Below, piece by piece: positions 12,950 to 26,000 of a stretch of DNA of 64,000 bases. A program made the translations under genes and the position numbers. Each line of letters starts with the position of its first letter. Position 1 is the first letter of the stretch. The stretch spans positions 4,876,955 to 4,940,954 of the forward strand of contig JACDOX010000043.1 in the NCBI GenBank assembly GCA_014549065.1. The letters run 5' to 3'. Source of the DNA: Cardinalis cardinalis (lineage: Eukaryota; Chordata; Aves; Passeriformes; Cardinalidae). The notes beneath the pieces are model-generated. The model made no database searches and had not been told where the DNA came from. It saw only the letters and a list, made by a program, of their open reading frames with translations.

Positions 12950-15900
12950 ATAAACTCTGTCACGTTGTTTAAAAAATTCTTATTTATCCACAACTGGAAA
13001 CTTGGAAAGAGTTCAAACTGAGGTCATTACAACAGGCAGGATGGTTTACATTAGCATACAGCATTTTACATGCTTCTCTCAGAGTTATTCCTTCTGTTTC
13101 CAAACACTGTCTTATGGTTTTGTTAGACACTTCCAAACAAAATGCCACTGAATTTTGGATAGCTAGAATCAAATATTTAACCATAATTTCAAAGATATAT
13201 CTTGCACAATTCAAATTATAAATAATTTAATAATATTTATGTAAATTTTGTTATGGACTAGATATTTTCCCAGCTTTTTTCACTTTCTGTCTTGCTATCA
13301 AAACAAATTAAACACAACCTCCGAAACAAGAATTATGAGGGAACAATTCGAGTATAGGATAAAATTACATTCTAACTTTCCCAAGTAGAATAATAGTGTT
13401 TATTTTCACACAGAGATACCTCAATTAAAGTTTATGCTGGAAAGCTAAAAATATGTAAGCCCTACAATTAAATAAAATTATTTTCTATATTTCACTTAGG
13501 ATTAGGAGACCTCCAAGCTTATTTTTAAAAAATTCTTCTAACTTCCATTTTTTACATTATTATTTTTTTCAGAATATTACTTTTTCCTCTGGAAAAAGTA
13601 TCCTGAAATTTGAAGTATTCTGAAATTTGAATTTTTCACCTGCAAAAAAAGGGTCCACCTAAACAAAAAACCCCCACCCAAATCTGACTGAGTTGTAAAC
13701 TGAAAACCTGAACTTTTAACTCCCTCAAAAGGCAAGCAGATTTCCTTCAGTCTCTAATTTTTCCATCACTCTGGTCTATTTTAACACCTCAGGAAGTCTG
13801 AATATATATTACATTTGATACCAGCTTGGCCCTAATAAAGTGTACAATGCAAAATAAATCACAAGTTATTTAATTTGGGATAGAGTATCAAGAAAAGGCA
13901 TGTTCTCTCCATGTTTTGTTTTGTAGACTTAAATAGTCTGCCCAAGACTAGTACCTCTGTGCACTGCAAATGCTTTCCAATTATTATTATTTATCATCCC
14001 TTCTTAGCTTTAGTGCTTACTCCTGCAGTCTGTGTCTGTGAAAAAAAATCTGGCTGAAATATTTCTGTAAGGCTTTTTTATTGAACAGCGGTTTCTGAAG
14101 TGGTTGGTAGTAGTGACACTACTCTTGTGATTCCATAATAATGCTCTGCTAAGGATTTTGTTGTGATTTATAAAGATTCAGCATAGCCTGTGGCCCTTCT
14201 TTCAAAAGGGTTTCTCACATATCTAGCCTACTACAATTGTGAACTTCTAATTGTTTTAATGATATCCTAGATTCCTATAAAACAATTGCATTAAAGGGTT
14301 AAAAATTATCTAGAAGGAGGACATACAACTATGCATACACAAGCATGTACTTCCTTCCATTTGTAATTAGGAAATATGTAATAATTCTGAAAGCATCATG
14401 AAATATCTTGGTTTGCTTTTTCAGTAACTTTTATAGTAATATATTTTTTGCTAGTGCTAGTTTCACAGATACAACCTGATTTGAAATACACGTTATAATG
14501 GGGTTTTCTCATCAGTCATTAACTATTTGTGGCCTCTCATATATTCATTGTGTGGAAATTATTGTAAATAGTGATGACTAATTTAAAGTGAGAGGAAGTT
14601 TGATGCTCTTGTCATTGTCACCAGAGTCATTTGATGAAGCTCCCGCTCAGAAAGTAAAATGACTGTGTCTGTGTTGTAAGCAAATCACATTAATAGATAA
14701 GTGTATGAAGGATTAAAAAAGTGTGAAATTCTTTCCTGGAGATTAAAGTACTAATACTGGAGAGAGAGAGATGTCAAAAATATACCAGCCTAAGCAGATA
14801 GCTCTTCCATTAGTCATGCATACAGACACTACCTACTATAGGTGACAGATATCATCAAGAAGGGAATATCAGAATGAAAACCAGGAGAGGCCTGAGCTCA
14901 GAAATAAGTTATTTTAATAACAAAAGTGCTATGCCATGCAGCAATGTTAAGACTGTTGAAATATGTCTAGCAGAGTTTTTATGAAATTTGCACCAACAGC
15001 TTTTACTGAGCAAGATTTTTGTCTGAGTTTCTCTGACAGCCCCTGCAGCCTGTGTAAACATTTTATCCTTGGTACACACTGCTATGGTTATCTATGGACC
15101 TCATACAAGCAGTGAGCACTGACCTTCAGTTTATAGAGTCATAAGCTACAGAATTCTGTAAAAAAAAATTATAGAAAGTATTTTTTTAAATTGTAGCCAG
15201 ATTAAACGTTTTATAGAAATGCTGTAATTTCTGGTAATTTTCCAAGAAATATTATTTTATTTATTAAATTTTTATTTACCAAAAAAAAAAGTTTTGCTTA
15301 AGAAATATTTGTTGTAGTCATTGCTTTTTAAATCACTGCTGAAATCAAAGCTTTTCTATTTATCTGTTCTTTCAAAGGATGCTGATAAACTTCAAGGACA
15401 AATGGCGTCTCTAGAACTACTGAGGAGCCTAATTTTAGTACAAATGAAATTGAAGAGCTTGTGCAAACGATTACCAGGCACCTTTGACTCATGTTTTGAG
15501 CTGGCTTATTGAAAGGGGATTTCACAGATAAACAAAATGTATATTCAGCAAATTTCCTAGGAAGCCTTTCAATTTTTTCTTTGATTCCGCAAAGATCTGT
15601 CAGAGAATTATAGTCCTTCCTTGCTCTGAACACTTAAAATCCTATGCTTTTAGTGGGATTTCAAAAACTATTTGGCAGGAGCACATTCTACTTCTAGGTG
15701 ACTGCAACAGAAGCGGCATCAGAGTCACTTAGATCAGAGCTAATTTGAGAAGTGCCTTAGGACAAGGGCAAAAAATGGGACAGCTCTGGACAGTGCTGAA
15801 ATGCAAAAGAAATAAGCTTAGTTTATAGTCTACTTTTCAATTTACTGAATTTGCTGTTAACACGCATGATGCTGTTTGCATCATGTATAATATTGTGATC

Positions 15901-17250
15901 TTCTCTGAAGGTGGAAATAAAGATCCTGCTTCAATGCCTGAGCAGCAGGAGATAGAATTTGCTGCCAGCAAGACTTGGGAAATCTGAGTCTTAAAGTCTC
16001 TACAACTCAGCCCTGTCTTTTTCACTGTCTGTGTGACAATGAAAAAGCATGGATCAATTCTCCTCTGTTCTGATAGGTACATCCATCTGCCTTTTAAAGA
16101 TGATGAACGACATTTATAAGTTCTTAGACAGAGACATTCGGCTTGTGCATCAAAGTCTTATTTAGAAGAAAGGAACAATTAGAGGAAAGGCATTAGGGCT
16201 GCCCAATTTTTAGAGAATTAGCAAACTGTAGTTTACTTTTAGTCTCCCAGAAAATGTACCCTGTGAAAATAACTAGAGTGAATTAGCAGTCAACATGGCA
16301 GAAAAAAATACTGGAAAATCCCGGAAGTGATGCCTGCATGGAAAAAGTGGAGATAATTCTCTTGTCTCTGTACACAAATATTGATTCAAACTTCAAACTT
16401 CCCCAGTATTGTTAAAGTCTTAAAGGAACAAACTGACTTAACCAATAGTCTACATTTTTTATATTTAAAGATAATTGTAAAATAAAGTATTCAATAGAAC
16501 ACTTTAGGAATCTATTTTGTGTCAGTTTATCAAAATGAAAACTATCCATCTGTAAATATCTGTTTTTCATGCAATGAAAATGTAAATTGAAGTAGGGAAC
16601 TTATATGTTTTAATCTAAACATAAAAGGATATCAGTACCTGAACTAGGACCAGAATCTTGCTTTAAGACATTACTGTAATGTATAATAATAATAATTCAC
16701 AATTTATAATAATGTAAATGTAATAAACTTAACTTTGAAACAAGGAATTATACTGCAGATGGAAAAAACTATTATATTTATTTTTAATAACTTTTCATTA
16801 TATGTATTCCCATTCAATTTCTACTTAAGTATATGAACATTAAGATAATTATATTTATAATTAATTCCTTTAGCTCAACTGACTTATTTAATTGCACAGT
16901 TCTAATACAAGAATTATCATATTATGAGAATAATATGATCAATTTATATTTTAGATTTTGTATTGAAAGTACTATGATAAACTTCCTAGCATAAATTATT
17001 AAAATTAACTTAGGAAAAGGATGAAAGAGGTAATGCTTGGCATTGCAAGTTACCCTAAAAACTGAACAGATATGAAAGTAATATTAGACCACTTGTTACT
17101 GCAGGTCAGTGAAGAAAGTTCATTAATAATTTACTGAAACATTCTTGACAGAAATAAAAAAAAATTGCAAAACTATAGCATAATAGTTTTGGTCACTTCA
17201 TGTTGAGAGCACATCAAAACTACATATAAAGCCATAAAGATAACAAGTGA
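12950..17250. other. AT-rich DNA with no supported gene
   Basis: No gene or dispersed repeat recognised. Minor local features are a short direct duplication of CTGAAATTTGAA near 13603-13632, a short GA run at about 14760-14770, and TAA-rich patches near 16680-16730. Open frames at 15321-15633 on both strands are short and unremarkable. Confidence 0.55.
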
Positions 17251-17352
17251 CATGGTCTAGGACCACCTGCTCCAGGTGACCCTGCTTGAGCAATGGGGTT
17301 GGGCTAAAGGATTTCCAGAGGTGCCTTCTAGCCTGATGTAAAGCAGTCCCAC
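17251..17352 (+). mobile_element. CR1 LINE, short 3'-end fragment
   Basis: The sequence CACCTGCTCCAGGTGACCCT, then TTGAGCAATGGGGTTGGGCT, then GATTTCCAGAGGTGCCTTCT follows the terminal 3' segment of a common avian CR1 subfamily in order. That segment has CTTGAGCAGGGGGGTTGGAC and ATCTCCAGAGGTCCCTTCC. Only about 100 bp remain and the terminal octamers are lost or mutated, so it is a severely 5'-truncated and diverged copy. Its subfamily differs from that of the copy at 11830. Boundaries are approximate. Confidence 0.82.
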
Positions 17353-19744
17353 TTTTGACAGGTTTTGATATCATGAAAGCTATAGGATTTCAGAAGTGCT
17401 TTAACATGCCTGCAAAGCATCTCTCCCTCTCTAGTAACATGCTCCCATGCCCTCTGGTGTTAAATAAAATAAAAAATGTTACTCTAAAATTACTTCTAAA
17501 AAAATTACTTCTAAAATAATAACACGTCCATAATCAGGTCATTTTCTTCCTTTGGAGGGGTATGTTCAGCTAGCTGCCACCAGATGTGTCTGTGTGGTGA
17601 GCTCAGCTGAGCTCAATTATCTTTAAGCTACAATGACCATTTTATACAGCTGCCTCTTGGCTGCTCTCACACAGGCACAGACGACATCTTCCTTCAGAGG
17701 ATTGTCCTAAACTGGAGCAAGTTCCTTCCTGGGTTCTTAAGGGCTTAAAACCCTCAGAAAATGGGAGTTCGACAACATTTTTAAGGGAAGCATAATTCCT
17801 ACCATTTAAAAATGTGAGCTGTGTAAAATTCAAAGGGCTTAACATATTATTCAATCTCAACACTATGTGACTGTAAGGTAGTAGTAACAAATGAACCAAT
17901 TTAAAGATGATTGCAGCATCAAGGCTGACTTATGCCTCTCTTAGTAGATGAATTAGAAATAAATTTTTTTTTCTTAAAAAAGAAAAAGCAGCCACCATCT
18001 GTACTTGCATATACCTCTTCAGTATTTGAAATTGTGAGGAATATTGGGACCATCTCCAATACACAATTCCCATACCAACTGCTGACATGCATGCCCAGCA
18101 TGATTCGTAAATTAGAATTTAATTCAACAGTTTGGGAATAAGTCCACCAGTAACAGTTGGTGCTCATTAAGACAGGTTCAAATCCTGGATATATGAAAAG
18201 CAAAAGCTGTATATTTTCAAGTTGTGACATGGCTCAGTCTTGCTCAAGGACAGCTCTTTGTCACTGGCCACTTGATGTCCTCATGTCTACAGCACCCCTG
18301 GCCCAGTGGGAAGGGGCACATTGCCACCTTCCAGCTCTGCCAAGGCAGCCCATTATTTCAACAGTCAGGGCTAAATCTTCATATATACTTTAAAAAAATC
18401 CCCAACCAAACCCTAAGAATTTCACTTACCATGAATAAATAAATCTAAACCCCAAACATGTCCACTACTAATACCCCTTCCTCCCTTTCAGAATGGAAAC
18501 TGAAGAGAAATTCTAAACAAAAAAAAAGTTATTTATAGACAAAGGATATGAAATGGAGACAGTGAAAACTTCTTTTCCTCTCAGACCCTGACAGAACGGA
18601 AAATGCTTAATTCCTTGTATCCCACAAATTTTTGAAACAGTTCTTTTGAAAACAAAAACAAAAACTGAACTATCACCATTTACCATGATAGGAGGTTGCA
18701 AGACACAGACTGCCTGTAGACAATTTAGATACAGCTGCTCATGCATGATTATTTCCTTTCACATGAACATGTGAATAATAGATTTCTATAAAGTTTTCTA
18801 TCCCAAAGAATTAGACTAGAAAGTTGAAACAGTAGAACAAAGATCCGAACAGAGGGATTTTTTCTTTCCAGTTCATGGGAGAAATTTCCTCATTACCATA
18901 TACATGTTTTGGTGAAAGAAGAAATATACTTCAACCACTTTCAGCCAAAAATTATTTTCCCCTTATAACAAAGTCTAGGTGAAAGCCCACACAATAATCT
19001 AGGCTTTTCCCTGAGACTTTAAATATTTCATGTGACTTTGGCTGCATACCTTGGGAATTTGCACTAGGCCTTTATAGTTGCATTAACTTGTACAGAAAAA
19101 TTATTCATGCTAAATATAGAAATTTGGAACAGAGTTACTTGTACTTTTAAGAGAACAAGTAAAAGGAAAAAAAAGATCTGAAAGTTCCTAGCAGCGATTA
19201 TCAACTTGGTTTCATAACAGATTTATTTTTTTTCTATTTTCAAGGTGTAAGTCAGCACTTCTGTTGCTCAATATTCTCAAATTATGCAGAAGTTGTGATT
19301 ATATATTGTATTGCAGGGTTACACTTGAAAAAAATGTTGAGTACTATGCTGATTTGAAAAATTGGTTGCCAGTACGCTAAAACATTTTTATCAGCTTCAC
19401 AGTTCTGGAGAACAGACAATATTTAGTTGAATGAATAAAGACATTTTGGAAATTAGTTCAATGATATTTCTGTAAATTGACAGTTGATGGTTACAGAAGA
19501 AGCTGAGTCATCAGTCAATCATGGCTGAAACCAGAAAATGCAGCTGTACGTTGATTTCATGTTTATTATGTTGGTGAGAAATCATCAAGAAATTTTACCA
19601 TTTCTGATCAACTTTTAACTCAATATAATAAGTCATTCAGTATCACTTAATAATTTTATCTGCTTTACAATAAAGATTTTGCTGATTGTTAATGTTTCTT
19701 CTCATTTTCTTATTTCATCAATATTTCTCCTCATTAGAAGTTTA
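17353..19744. other. DNA with no supported gene
   Basis: No gene recognised. The stretch contains an 18-bp perfect palindrome at 17598-17615. A somewhat more GC-rich patch lies at about 18220-18350, with chance open frames on the plus strand. A GGTTCAAATCC match at 18175-18185 resembles a tRNA B box but has no cloverleaf around it. Confidence 0.55.
17598..17615. repeat. 18-bp perfect palindrome centred on an E-box
   Basis: TGAGCTCAGCTGAGCTCA is identical to its own reverse complement. The centre CAGCTG is a canonical E-box core, flanked symmetrically by GAGCTC. Palindromic sites of this kind can bind dimeric transcription factors such as bHLH proteins, but a single site with no promoter context is only suggestive. 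Confidence 0.9.
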
Positions 19745-19857
19745 GACATTTTAAATATTTATATAATTAAAATATTTAATATATTTTAAGATATTTAAAA
19801 TATATATTTAAAATTTTAAAGATATTTTTAAATATCATTGGATATTTAAAATATTTT
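19745..19857. repeat. Very AT-rich low-complexity block
   Basis: The block is almost entirely A and T and is built from overlapping ATATTTAAAATAT-like words on both strands, so it is internally self-complementary. It has the composition of an easily melted, possibly matrix-attachment-like sequence, although no specific element can be named. Confidence 0.85.
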
Positions 19858-22569
19858 CAGCTGTAAACTTTTCTGATGGATTTACTCTAAGAATCAGTTG
19901 AAATGCATCTGTTAAATTGGATATAAGAGAAAAAATTGTGATTTTCATAAAATATGAGTTTTTTTGCTGTCTGTAGAGCTACCTTTCCAAGACTGAGACA
20001 GACTTGCTGTATCTGTCCACACTGTGCATTCACTGTCTTTTTCTGGTAAAAAATCCCAAACCTAACATTTTTTCAATAATGTTAGTATTTTGGCAGTATC
20101 ATGGATTATCCTGCCCATCTGTCATCAGACGGACAATGTCACCACCAGAATAGGTGTAGGCAGCCTGGCTCGCCTCATATTATGATGATCTAATCACTTG
20201 ACAACTGAAGACACTACTGAATGAAGTTAATCCCATGAACTCTGCTGAGTTTTCTTCCCTAGTTTTAAGTATTGAATTTCCACCTTACCCCAAAATTATT
20301 CTACAGCGATGTTGGTATAGCCATTATTTGACAAGAATAATGTTTTTCAGCTAACTTCAAAGTGAAAGACAAAATGGAATACTACCAAATAAGTATTAAT
20401 GCTGCAAAAACTTACAAGTTTCTCTTACAGCATCCTTCAAAAAAGCAATGTACTCTTCACAGGGAGGTTCACCTGATTTGAGAGCAACAATAACTTTTGA
20501 AGTAGATAATGCATCTAGTATTTAAATTGTGTAATCACCTTTAATTGTGCAATCACCTTTTTAAAAATTATCTTTTAAATAATATAATCTTATTTAAAAG
20601 ATAATTTATAATTTAGTCAAAGTGTACCTATGTGATTCATCCACTATGGTCTGGTAACTATGACTATGACTATGATATTTTAACAAAAATATTACAGTCC
20701 CTGTCAGAAAAAGCTTCTTATGTAAATCAAATAATACACTTTTTTTTTAACATAATTGCCTCCACTCATGAATAATTACATTTAACAATTTAATTACATG
20801 TTCATGAAGACCACAATGCAAAATATTCAATTAAAAAAAACATCAAACCAGGACAAAAAAAAAATTACTTTGTTTTCCAGGATTCCATTTCAGTAAACAC
20901 TTAAGAGTCAAGTTTAATACATTAGCTCAGAAATGTTAGCAATTGGCTTCTGTGAAGGGAACAGAACATTGGAGCCACTTGATGTTGAAATTGCAATTTC
21001 TGGATTTTTAATTAAAAATGTTTTGCATGGATTTGTTTTTACAGCCTTGGGCTTACGTAGCCTGCTGTGTAGTAGACCATTTTTCACTTACTAAGAACAG
21101 CTATATAACATTCACATATTACTTTGGCCACTTAGTTTTATGTAATTGCTGTATTTGTTACAAAACTGCCTATCACATGGCAGAATGAAGAAGGCAGTAA
21201 TTCTGTACTCTTCTGGTGATAGTGCTGGGAAATTTAATGAGCAGAATGGAGAATCCCTTATTGTATGTCTACAATAAACTCACACATCTCGGCACTGTCT
21301 CAACAAGCCTTGATTCAAAAATCTTCAAGAGAATGGGATTAGACAAACTCTTCCTTGTCCTTTGAGGTCTCTTATCAGTTGCTGGGGGGAAATACATAGA
21401 ACTCTTGTTTTCTACTAGACCTTTTATTAATCCAGTCCTGACTGTTTATCCAATTAATATTATGAATTCAGTTAATATTTGTTGAATTTTTCTGCTTTCT
21501 TATATTACTTAAAAAGCATTCACCTTTCTTTATTTCAAGCAGCCAAGATGCACAGAGGAATTCTTGTGCTAAAGGAGCACACAGAATTAGAATGTGTATG
21601 TACACAATTCCCAATATTTTCAATACCTACTCTTGAGGAAAAAACAGGCTGAATAAAAATGTGTGTAACTACAAAAGTACCTTTGAATTTTCATTACCTC
21701 CTTGTACATTGTGTATTCTGCTACAATCTTTAAGGAAAGGACCTCATACACCTTTTACCCACTGAAGTCTACATAATCCACTAAGATGGAGGTGCGGAGG
21801 GGAAAGTAAGTATGGGCAGATAAGACAAGAGAAGAATGTCTCATAGCTATGTAGTAAATACAATGGGAAACTATAGAAATTGAAGATTGACATTATTAAG
21901 GAAACTGAATGCAGAAGAAGAAAAAGTCATAGCAGTTGTATTTTCTTCACATTCTGGCTACCTGAGTTAGCTTTGCTAATGTGCTGAGTCTATAAACACA
22001 GACGAAGGTAAAGATTTTTGTGAACAATTAAAGTTTACTACAAATCTTTAAGGCATTCAAGCAAGTACATAAAATTAAGAGTGAAACTTTGATCTTACTT
22101 TTTCTCTATTCAGTACCCATTTACAGAAAGAAAGCACTATTAGTCCCTCATCAATCAGATCCCATTGTGAAGAAAAAAACTTCTGCTGTACAATACTCAA
22201 GTATTGCAGCAATGAACCACGAAGTCAAACACTAGGTGGAGAAACTCATCTCTCCCAGAAACTCATCTCTCTCAATCTCCTGCTGGAAAGTGTTTTACCA
22301 CTAATACTGAATATTCCAGACATTACTTCATCAACTTGACTCTGAGAAATTTCCAAAGCTGATGAATTGACAGCATCTCCAAGTGTCAGATGGAACACTA
22401 CACTACCCTCACAGTTGGGAAAAAAAGCCCAAAACTATGTATTTCAAAACCAGATACAGAGACCCAAAGTCAATTTGTGACCTTTGTCTCTGTTTAGAAC
22501 ACTGCTCACTATGAAGAACAAATTGCTATGTCACTGTTTGCAACTATCCTTCACCAGCTGTTATTAGCC
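19858..22569. other. AT-rich DNA with no supported gene
   Basis: No gene recognised. The stretch holds an 18-bp tandem duplication and hairpin at 20525-20607, three copies of ACTATG near 20659-20678, and a 15-bp direct duplication (AGAAACTCATCTCTC at 22240-22254 and 22257-22271). The last 100-200 bp may include further badly decayed 3' sequence of the CR1 copy that follows. Confidence 0.5.
20525..20607. repeat. 18-bp tandem duplication abutting an 18-bp-arm hairpin
   Basis: Positions 20525-20542 and 20543-20560 are two adjacent 18-bp copies (AATTGTGYAATCACCTTT) that differ at one base. Five bases later, 20565-20582 and 20590-20607 form a perfect 18-bp inverted repeat (AAATTATCTTTTAAATAA and its complement) around a 7-nt loop. 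The two rearrangements lie within 83 bp, which suggests a local replication-slippage or template-switch event. Confidence 0.92.
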
Positions 22570-23020
22570 CGTTACTGCTAACTATTAGATCCGTCCTTAG
22601 TTCCTCTTTCCTACTTGAGTAAACTTGAACATCTCTTTAGTCCTCCTTGCAAGCTCCCCTACTGTTCTCTGATGGCTTCTCCAAATCCCTCTCTAATTGG
22701 AGTCCCAGAACTACAGGAAGTGTGTCAGTAACTCATAGTTTATGATGAAAATAACTGCTTTCATTGATCTGCTAGCAACAGATCTCCTAATGTAACTCAG
22801 TATGCAGCATGTTTTGCTCATGGTGAAAGTGTGCTATTAGCCCATATTCAACCAGATGTCCATCAAAATCTCCAGGTGCTTTTCAGTAGAATTGCCAGTT
22901 AGCTGTTTACTCCGTGCCTGGGTTATTGTGACCCAGCACCATGTGTTTCTCCTTACTGAACTTCATGAGGTTAGCTCAATCCTCCTGTTATTCACGCCAC
23001 ATGAATTGCTGACATTTGTC
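22570..23020 (-). mobile_element. CR1 LINE, old fragment (ORF2 3' part), minus strand
   Basis: Read on the plus strand, a series of diverged blocks keeps the order of the reverse complement of avian CR1. GGAGTCCCAGAACTACAGGA stands for the GGGGCCCCAGAGCTGGACGC region. ATCTGCTAGCAACAGAT stands for the ACCTGCTGGCCACGCT region. CATCAAAATCTCCAGGTGCT stands for the CCCAGGTCCTTCTC region. TTACTGAACTTCATGAGGTT at about 22954-22973 is the clearest match, to the conserved TTGTTGAACTTCATGAGGTT. Divergence is much greater than in the copies at 54.5 and 57.1 kb, so this is an older insertion. Neither the tail nor a 5' end is visible; limits are approximate. An open frame at 22856-23170 on the plus strand is simply antisense to this remnant. 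Confidence 0.78.
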
Positions 23021-26000
23021 ATGTTAGTCACTTTCCTTTTGCCCCACAAATCAAAATGCCTCCTGGATGTGCTTTGCTTGTTTTGGAATACATATAGTCT
23101 TACATTTATTTCATTCTTTAAATCCCAAAAACTATTTATCAAGCAAGTGGAGTCCAAATTAAAATACTGAATATTTAGAAGTTATGAATTATTTAGTGGT
23201 GTATTTTATGCTATTTCTAAAATATTTTGAATTTAAAAGACTGAATGAAAAAGTTCAAGTGTACATCAGACCAATAACCAAGTAGTGAATCAATTTTCCT
23301 GCATTGGTAAAGTCAGATAATAAACTGTTTAATTCTTCAAAAATTACACATGTATTGGCAGCAAACTATATTTCACATGTGCATTTAAACCAGCAACTCT
23401 TAACTATGGATAATCATCTTAAATTCTTAAAAACGAAACGTCTATCTTCAAGGATAATTCTGGGTTCTCCAAACTTTCCTCTTTTAGTAAATAGGATCTC
23501 AAGAGCTTGAACACTCTCATAGCAACATTTCAATCTCAAAATTGACCCTTATTGCCGCAGTCACTATACAGGCACACAGCAAATGCAGCAAGCCTCCATT
23601 TTGTAAAATGGTAATTATGGGATATTCTTCTATGGAATTTTTAAAACAGTTGACTTCTCATCCAGTGTTCTACATTGTTTCTGGTAACTCAAGAAACTAT
23701 TCTAGACAGCTTTACTTGTTCCTACTGCAAAAAACCCCTATTGTTTCAACATGAAAAGAATTTCCCTCACTTACTTTCTGTTATTTAAAAGTTAGTTTAA
23801 TTTGAAATATTTTCAGTAGTCTGTGTATAGTAATAAACAAAGAAAGGCATCTTGAAAATTGCTCTTACCTTAAAGGTCAGCTTTGGACAAAATTTTAGAA
23901 GTGCCCTTCTCATTTCAGTACTCACAACATAAATCTGGGTGATTATTAACAAAGATGCTTTGTTTTTAAATGATTGTGTTGGGAACTAAATCACAATCCA
24001 GTTGAATATTGTTAGGATGCAGCTGTATTGATTTAATTTCTTTTGCTTGCTAACTCTCTTTTCTTCAAGTTTCTAATCTTAAAACCACATTCTTTTTGCT
24101 AAAGAAATTACTTAAGAACTACACAAGAAGGATAGAAATTTAATTTGCTATTATGATTATCAAGGGTTATTTTCATTTTTAACCAATACTTTTAAACTTT
24201 TTTCTTCATTGTGGAATACTGGATTGCAGAGTATGAATTCTACACTTATCTTGCTACACAGGAAATCAAACACATAGTGTTGCTTCTTACTGTAAGCACC
24301 TTTTTTCACACAACTCATTATTGCAGTGGTTGGAGGATTATCCTTCCCATTTTCCAATCACTTTGTTGGCCAGTTTATTACCCATTTTTCAAATTCTCTC
24401 ACCTGGATCTGTCATGCCTTGCAAATAAGGGATTGGGAAGGGGGCATTTTTTTTTTGGTTCTCTGCCAGGTGTGGGAAGAGAAGGGAATTGGGCTAGGAA
24501 GTGTCTGGCTTTGTGGTTCTAAAAAGCCACAGCATCATGGGAGAGACTAGTACAGTACTAGAGAATGACAGTGGCCCTATCTCAGATAAATTGTCATAAA
24601 GTTTGCTCTTTTCTATAGAGGCAGCATATTGTGCTGTGATAAATCAGCAGACTATGTCCCATTACAGCTGTCATCTTGAGGAAAGCACATTTAGTGACAG
24701 TCTTGGTATTGCCTTGTGTTTGATATTTCCTTTGGGAGATTCTATTTTGTGATAAAGAATCCACATTCCTAATAATTTTATTTTGTGAAGCTGAATGCTA
24801 TTCCATACAACCTTGAAAATCCTCTTTTCATCAGTTCAGATCTAGCTTCCCTCTGATAAGTGACATTTCTTCAATAGGTGTTTTATTTCAGAGAGCTACC
24901 ATATCACACATTTCAGAAATAATCAGCACCAAGAATGTCTACCCAATGCATTTACTTTCTTGTCAGTAAAACAATAGCTTATCTCAAAGTTCAATAACAG
25001 TAGTTCTTATTATCTCTGCTTATTTGATTAACTGCAATACCTAGGAACCTTCAAAGTGAACTAGGGCTCAGGGTTATTAGCTGTGAACCAAAAATATTCC
25101 AGCCATACACAGGCTTTTATATTCAAACAATTCCAATGGGCCAATCAATTAAACAATATCAAAAGGAAAAATTTATCTAAATTTATTAAAGTTGATATTT
25201 GTGTTTTCACTTTTTTTTTCAGGAAAATACAGCCTTTTATAAAGTGCTTTTATATACACCTTGAAATTAAACAGAAAATCTTTGGGTTCCCAGACTTTTC
25301 TGATTAAACTGAGCATAATTCAGAATTATCTATTTCTGCAATATCTCATAAGCAGAAAAGACACTGATATGATTGCTTTCCCAGCCCAAAAAAGATGTAT
25401 TAGTGATCCACTCTAACAACAGCAACATTTTAGGAAACACAGTTAACAAGTATCAGAATGACAGTGTCATCTGGATGATGTTTTAAGTGACAAGAAAAAG
25501 CATTTTATTGAAATGTTTGAACAGAGATTGAATTCATTATGCCATATTCTATCTTGAGATTGTTTCAGGGGTTTATCACAACAGCACTAGAGCAGATGTA
25601 AATGAAAGACGCGTGTGAGCTGTTACTGTACTACAGAGGACTGTATTTGTTGTGTGGAAAAATCCTGGAGAAAATTTGGAGTTATTTAATGAACCAGCCA
25701 AGCATAAAGAACTCTTTTTCTTCAAATTATTATATCACTGAACAGTCACCTGCAATAGTTTACTGATGAAAGAGCGAGGAAAAAGTCTACCAGTAGAAGA
25801 GAGCAGACTGATCAGAAGTTATTGCAAACACAAGTAATTATATGATTTGGAAGGGAAATTTGAAAATAACAACCTGCTTCATTTGGGTTGCTTTTTTGTT
25901 AGGTTTTTTGGTTTTTGTTTTTGTGGTTTTGGGTTTTTTTGGATGGCAACTTAGCAAAATCTTAGCTGTAAGGAGCAGCAAAGAAAATTAATTTCCAGTT

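Noticed and set aside
18175..18185. tRNA-like B box GGTTCAAATCC
   Set aside because: No matching acceptor stem, D arm or anticodon arm can be formed around it, and no tRNA-derived SINE body is visible.
22856..23170. 104-codon plus-strand frame
   Set aside because: It lies antisense to a decayed CR1 element on the minus strand and extends into flanking DNA.
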